The notes under the pieces: model-generated
The model's input: only the letters and a program-made list of their open reading frames with translations
Databases searched by the model: none
What the model was told of the DNA's origin: nothing
Assembly: GCA_015222555.1 (NCBI GenBank)
Contig: JADFVM010000071.1
Coordinates: forward strand, 1-17,186
DNA: 17,186 bases
Reading direction: 5' to 3'
Source: Pseudomonadota bacterium
GTDB lineage: Bacteria > Desulfobacterota > JADFVX01
Program-made: the position numbers and the translations under genes
In this document: in pieces, positions 13,932 through 17,186 of the stretch
How the letters are laid out: every line of letters starts with the position of its first letter
How positions within the stretch are numbered: the first letter of the stretch is position 1

Positions 13932-14540
13932 CTAATCTATGATTGCTCTTATATCCCTGATTATAGCTTCAGCATCAGCTTGAGGATTAATATATGTATT
14001 TACAAGTCTTTCCTGCCTGTCAAGCAGCACAGTGATTGTCTTGTGAGAGAGAGAGCCGTCTTTAAGCTCTACCCATGTGACTCCGTATTTCTTCATGAGC
14101 CTCTCTATGGCTTTGTTAGCTCCGGTGAGGAAAAACCAGCCGTTGGGATCAGCTTTGTATTTTTCAGCATATGTTTTCAGGATTTCAGGACTATCCGTTT
14201 CCGGTTCTATCGATACGCTGAGGAGGAAGAGATCCTTTCCAATCCTGTTTTTGAGGAGAAGCTGTACTTTCAGGAACTGCAGGCTGAGAAGGTTGCATCC
14301 CCTGCGCGGGCATTCTGCTTGAATAAAGTCCATCAGCACGACCTTCCCATTGAAGTCTGAAAGACTTACTTCCTTTCCGTTCTGGTTGATGAAGATGTCG
14401 TTTTGACTCTCAGCTCTCACATGTTTATAAAGGGAGGCTGTTGTCACAATAGATATCAATGCTATTATCAGGGCAATAACTATCCTTTTACGTTTCTGTC
14501 TATTAAAAATCCCGCGGCCTTCCATGGATATACAAACCAT
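13932..14540 (-). CDS. Sco-like thioredoxin-fold protein with a CxxxxC motif
   Basis: A membrane-anchored thioredoxin-fold protein of the Sco/AhpC-TSA group. After a basic start (RQKRKR) residues 19-37 form one membrane helix, placing the domain outside the cytoplasm. NGKEVSLSDFNGKVVLMDFIQ is the typical opening of the fold. The active-site segment reads AECPRRGCNLLS, with Cys77 and Cys82 separated by four residues instead of the three of Sco1 (CxxxC) or two of thioredoxin (CxxC). The later LLSVSIEPETDSPE, WFFLTG and SHKTITVLLD (His166, the Sco third-ligand position) are Sco-like. A copper-binding or thiol-redox role is inferred. The ATG at 14540 has GAGGAG about 9 bp upstream; ATG at 14525 is an alternative. 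It is a single-gene unit. Confidence 0.8.
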   Translation of the reverse strand: MVCISMEGRGIFNRQKRKRIVIALIIALISIVTTASLYKHVRAESQNDIFINQNGKEVSLSDFNGKVVLMDFIQAECPRRGCNLLSLQFLKVQLLLKNRIGKDLFLLSVSIEPETDSPEILKTYAEKYKADPNGWFFLTGANKAIERLMKKYGVTWVELKDGSLSHKTITVLLDRQERLVNTYINPQADAEAIIRDIRAIID

Positions 14541-14704
14541 CTGTTATCTGCTCCTCAATGTTAGTGAGTTGTTCATCGCAAGTACTTTTTTTATATCCGT
14601 ACGTTCTTATATTTGTCGCCGGATTTTCACTGATTGTTATTTACTCAAAAAATACCATATCACACACCTGATCAACAATTAAAAAATTGTAACTATTCAG
14701 AGTC

Positions 14705-14790
14705 GTAGGATGGGTGAAACGAAGCGCAACCCATCATTTCATTAAAAAGGGGGGGCTTTGATGGGTTTCACTTCGTTTCACCCATCCTAC
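14705..14790. repeat. Long inverted repeat with 32-bp arms
   Basis: Arms 14705-14736 and 14759-14790 are inverted copies with only two mismatches, around a 22-nt spacer that includes a run of seven G. The arms begin GTAGGATGGGTGAAACGAAG and end in a CCCATCA segment. Both the GTAGGATGGGT opening and the second internal CCCATC make each arm partly self-complementary. Similar GTAGGGTGGGT...CCCAC repeats are recalled from many bacterial genomes. It could be a mobile palindromic element. Confidence 0.85.
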
Positions 14791-14847
14791 AGCTACAGGG
14801 TCCCTGTTTTCGCGGGAGATGACAAGAAAAGTGAGTCAAGTAAATGG

Positions 14848-14876
14848 TTGTTTGTTTTAAGTAATTAAGGTATTTT
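14848..14876 (+). promoter_or_regulatory. Weak candidate promoter for the beta-barrel gene
   Basis: TTGTTT (14848-14853) and TATTTT (14871-14876) are separated by 17 bp and lie 18 bp ahead of the ATG at 14895. The boxes match only three and four of six consensus bases in an AT-rich stretch, and the predicted transcript would start very close to the ATG, so the translation start may lie slightly further in. Confidence 0.3.
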
Positions 14877-14894
14877 GAAGCTCACTAAAATGAT

Positions 14895-15851
14895 ATGAAT
14901 AACGCTATCTGCCAACAAAAAATGATACACTTTAACCCTTGTTTACAAAAAATCAAGACTTTTTATATAGTCATGTTATCAATGGCTGTTTTTTTTATGA
15001 CATATCCTTCGGAAGTAATAGCAGATGAATGGTCTGATACACACTTAAGTCTTGCTTTAGGATACCGGACGGACAAGCTCAACTGGAACATTAGCGCACC
15101 TCAGAATCAATTGTCAGAACTCTCCTGGAATAATCTCCAAAACTATCAGATCACCGGAGGGGGCAGGACCATCTTTAATAACGGTATCTATATGCGGGGG
15201 TACTTGAGTTACGGATGGATTGTGGACGGTGACACCCAGGATTCTGATTACCGTCTTGATAATAGCAGAACTGTTGAAACTAGCAGGTCAAACAGTAAGG
15301 CTGATGGCGGCAGGACACTTGATGCATTAGCCGGATTTGGCTATCCTTTCACATTCAAGTCAGAAATGCTTAAGATCATACCTCTCCTGGGCTATTCATC
15401 TCATAGACAAAACTTGACGGTGAGAGATGGCTCCACCAGTATCCCGTCGTACTTCTCACTTCAAGGCCTCGATGACACTTATAAGGCAGAATGGACAGGG
15501 GTATGGATCGGCGTAGATCTGCTGTATAAGGTAAGGGAAAGCCTTACTCTTGTAAGCAGCCTTGAATATCATTGGGCAAACTACAAGGCTAATAGATATT
15601 TTAACCAGAGGGCTGATCTTAATAGCATTTCACAGGATGCAAATGGAGGAGGTGTTGTTATATCAATCAGCGGGGATTATGCTCTCACTGAGAAAATGTC
15701 TATAGATATAAAACTAACTTATCAGGACTGGTCTACTGATTCCGGTATTAACAAGTTCTTTTACACTGACGGTACTACCGACATCACACGCTTAAATGAA
15801 GTTAATTGGGATTCACAAGCAGTCATGGTGGGGATTGCTTATAAGCTATAA
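14895..15851 (+). CDS. Omptin-like outer-membrane beta-barrel protein
   Basis: A 318-residue exported protein. The first 43 residues include a hydrophobic segment (FYIVMLSMAVFFMTYPSEVIA) ending in a signal-peptidase site before DEWSD. The ATG at 14895 has no good Shine-Dalgarno, so a later start such as 14922 is possible. The rest alternates aromatic and polar residues as in a beta-barrel and ends GIAYKL, a typical outer-membrane C-terminus. The order of segments follows omptin proteases: SELSWNNLQNYQITGGG, then GWIVDGDTQDSDY, LLGYSSHRQNLTVRDG, YKAEWTGVWIGVDLLYK, and a long final loop. The Asp-His pair that omptins carry in the fourth loop is not seen; that part reads WANYKANRYFNQRADLNS. It is probably not a protease. 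Its stop lies 12 bp from the convergent RCC1-repeat gene. Confidence 0.75.
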   Translation: MNNAICQQKMIHFNPCLQKIKTFYIVMLSMAVFFMTYPSEVIADEWSDTHLSLALGYRTDKLNWNISAPQNQLSELSWNNLQNYQITGGGRTIFNNGIYMRGYLSYGWIVDGDTQDSDYRLDNSRTVETSRSNSKADGGRTLDALAGFGYPFTFKSEMLKIIPLLGYSSHRQNLTVRDGSTSIPSYFSLQGLDDTYKAEWTGVWIGVDLLYKVRESLTLVSSLEYHWANYKANRYFNQRADLNSISQDANGGGVVISISGDYALTEKMSIDIKLTYQDWSTDSGINKFFYTDGTTDITRLNEVNWDSQAVMVGIAYKL

Positions 15852-15863
15852 TTTTACGAGACT

Positions 15864-17186
15864 TTATATATCCATCCTCACAGGGGCCGGGCGGCTTTTA
15901 ATATTATTGAATTTATCGCCCAACTCACCCAACTGACCATGGTAATCTTCACCCCACCCCCAGACAATAGACCAGTCATTCTTAAGGGCCATAGTGAAAC
16001 CGGCTCCGGCATGAATAGAGATTGCATCTTCAAGAAAACCGGGGCCGCCGATTGGCGCCAGCACCTGAACCGGCAGGCTGCTGTCGGTTGTTGAGTTGTT
16101 CCCTAACTGACCTGAACCATTAGATCCCCAAGCCCAGACAGAGACAGGTAAAGCCCCGTTGTTTTTCATTGCAACGGTATGAAGCTGGCCTGCCGCAATG
16201 CCAATAATACCTGTAAGCCCGACTACTTGAACAGGCCCCAAGCTATCGGTTGTCGTCCCCTCCCCAAGTTGCCCGTAACCATTGTAACCCCATGTCCAGA
16301 CGGTCCCATCGTTCATAATCGCCACGGAATGGAATGCGCCGGCCGATATGGCAATAATACTTGCAAGGCCGTTGACCTGGACCGGAGTATCCCTGTTATC
16401 TGTCGTGCCATCCCCCAACTGGCCAATTTCATTTTCCCCCCACGACCATACGGTCCCGTCATCTTTCAAAGCTAAACTATGAGAGTAGCCGGCCGCAATG
16501 GCAATCACCGGATTAGACGGGTCGTCACCAAGGTAAGCAGTATCGCCGGTCGAAGCGCCTTTGTCTACCTGAACAGGCAAGTTGCTATGAGTGGTTACGG
16601 CAGTGTTTCCCAGTTGTCCCTCCTCATCGCGGCCCCATGCCAAAACTGTGGAGTCGCTCTTTATAGCAAGAGTATGTTCTCCTCCTGCGGCAATAGCGCT
16701 AACGCCTGTAAGAAAACCAGCCCCCCCCTCGTCCAGAACTTGCACTGCCTGGTCTTTTTGCCTGTCTGCAATAGGGTCATTGGTTTGACTATCCATTCCA
16801 TATCCCAGCTGGCCATAGTTATTACGTCCCCATGCCCAGACCGTACTATCATTCTTAATGGCAACACTGTGAGTATATCCTGCGGCAATGTCAAGAGCAT
16901 CTGTAAAATCCTGACTAGAAAAATCCTCTACCGCCGTTGGCTGATATAAGTCTGAAAATGTAACGACTGACCCAACTTGTCCATAATCGTTCCACCCCAT
17001 GCCCCAGAGCGTTTCACTGCCTGTGAGAACAATAGAATGATGCCCTCCATCGGCAATGCTGGTAACGTTCGGCAGCAGTTGGGTCTGAACAGGGTTAGGT
17101 CTGTTATTACCTGATGTGCCGTCGCCTATCTGGCCGTTACTGTTCCACCCCCACCCCCATAAGGTCAAATCACCCTTGATGGCTAA
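15864..17186 (-). CDS. RCC1-repeat protein (partial, N-terminus outside the window)
   Basis: The frame is open from its TAA at 15864-15866 to the last base of the window, so at least 440 C-terminal residues are visible and the start is missing. A TTG at 17168 is internal, since codons before it still read LAIKGD, matching the repeat. About eight RCC1-type units of 45-65 residues follow one another, each with VWAWG-x-N-x-x-GQLG-x-G, a PVQV strand and an IAAG-x-x-HS-x-A-x-K-x-DGT strand (for example VWTWGYNGYGQLGEGTTTD). RCC1 units build beta-propeller blades, usually seven per ring. Bacterial members are typically secreted or surface proteins of unknown binding role. Units differ in inserts; the fourth to fifth carry an extra loop near GDTAYLGDDPSNP. 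It converges with the beta-barrel gene. Confidence 0.9.
   Translation of the reverse strand, partial: LAIKGDLTLWGWGWNSNGQIGDGTSGNNRPNPVQTQLLPNVTSIADGGHHSIVLTGSETLWGMGWNDYGQVGSVVTFSDLYQPTAVEDFSSQDFTDALDIAAGYTHSVAIKNDSTVWAWGRNNYGQLGYGMDSQTNDPIADRQKDQAVQVLDEGGAGFLTGVSAIAAGGEHTLAIKSDSTVLAWGRDEEGQLGNTAVTTHSNLPVQVDKGASTGDTAYLGDDPSNPVIAIAAGYSHSLALKDDGTVWSWGENEIGQLGDGTTDNRDTPVQVNGLASIIAISAGAFHSVAIMNDGTVWTWGYNGYGQLGEGTTTDSLGPVQVVGLTGIIGIAAGQLHTVAMKNNGALPVSVWAWGSNGSGQLGNNSTTDSSLPVQVLAPIGGPGFLEDAISIHAGAGFTMALKNDWSIVWGWGEDYHGQLGELGDKFNNIKSRPAPVRMDI

Larger units (their letters stand above)
14541..14894. other. Intergenic region between divergent Sco-like and beta-barrel genes
   Basis: The two flanking genes are transcribed away from this gap. 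It holds a short AT-rich palindrome (ACAATT/AATTGT, 14675-14690), the long inverted repeat at 14705-14790, then a segment reading CCCTGTTTTCGCGGGAGATG that resembles the common CCCGCTTTCGCGGG intergenic repeat in decayed form, and a weak candidate promoter for the beta-barrel gene. I could not find a convincing minus-strand promoter for the Sco-like gene. Confidence 0.5.

Overview
The window looks like chromosomal DNA from a Gram-negative bacterium, probably a Desulfobacterota/Deltaproteobacteria-type organism. The signs are outer-membrane parts (an OM-type lipoprotein, a CsgG-like protein, a beta-barrel), a murA-hisG-hisD-hisC gene order that I recall from that group, the short form of HisG, two Sco-type proteins, and palindromic repeats in nearly every larger gap. 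GC is in the mid-40s by eye. The species assignment is inference. There is no rRNA, tRNA, IS element, phage gene or CRISPR array.

Layout. (1) 1-59: extreme N-terminus of a minus-strand gene, probably a glycerate kinase, followed by a repeat-rich gap. (2) 402-4319, minus strand: a tightly overlapping three-gene unit read as GCS2-type carboxylate-amine ligase, then gamma-glutamyltransferase-like enzyme, then M20 amidohydrolase. Together they look like a gamma-glutamyl/amide make-and-break module without a glutathione synthetase. (3) 4320-4632: a gap with a decayed coding fragment and an intrinsic terminator. (4) 4633-5121: a LysM lipoprotein with its own promoter and a 15-bp minisatellite. (5) 5202-9547, minus strand: hisC, hisD, hisG and murA, read murA to hisC. 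murA appears to start with CTG behind a good Shine-Dalgarno and promoter.

(6) 9804-10157, plus strand: a small cupin gene behind a perfect-consensus sigma70-type promoter. It converges with, and overlaps by 8 bp, a minus-strand DUF4124-type membrane protein that has its own strong promoter. (7) 11012-11963, plus strand: an N-terminally shortened PCuAC-type copper chaperone and a canonical Sco1/SenC protein, together pointing to Cu-A loading of a cytochrome oxidase. (8) 12055-12975: a CsgG-family protein lacking the lipidation cysteine, followed by a strong hairpin.

(9) 13049-13665, minus strand: a zinc-ribbon plus coiled-coil protein of unknown function and a possible 39-residue downstream ORF. 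(10) 13760-13900: a cluster of palindromes. (11) 13932-14540, minus: a second Sco-like thioredoxin-fold protein with an unusual CxxxxC active site. (12) 14705-14790: a long inverted repeat. (13) 14895-15851, plus: an omptin-like beta-barrel. (14) 15864 to the window end, minus: an RCC1-repeat protein whose N-terminus lies outside the window.

I found no clear-cut new defence or mobile system. The best leads are the gamma-glutamyl module with its variant GGT, the CxxxxC Sco-like protein, the shortened PCuAC and the CTG-initiated murA.
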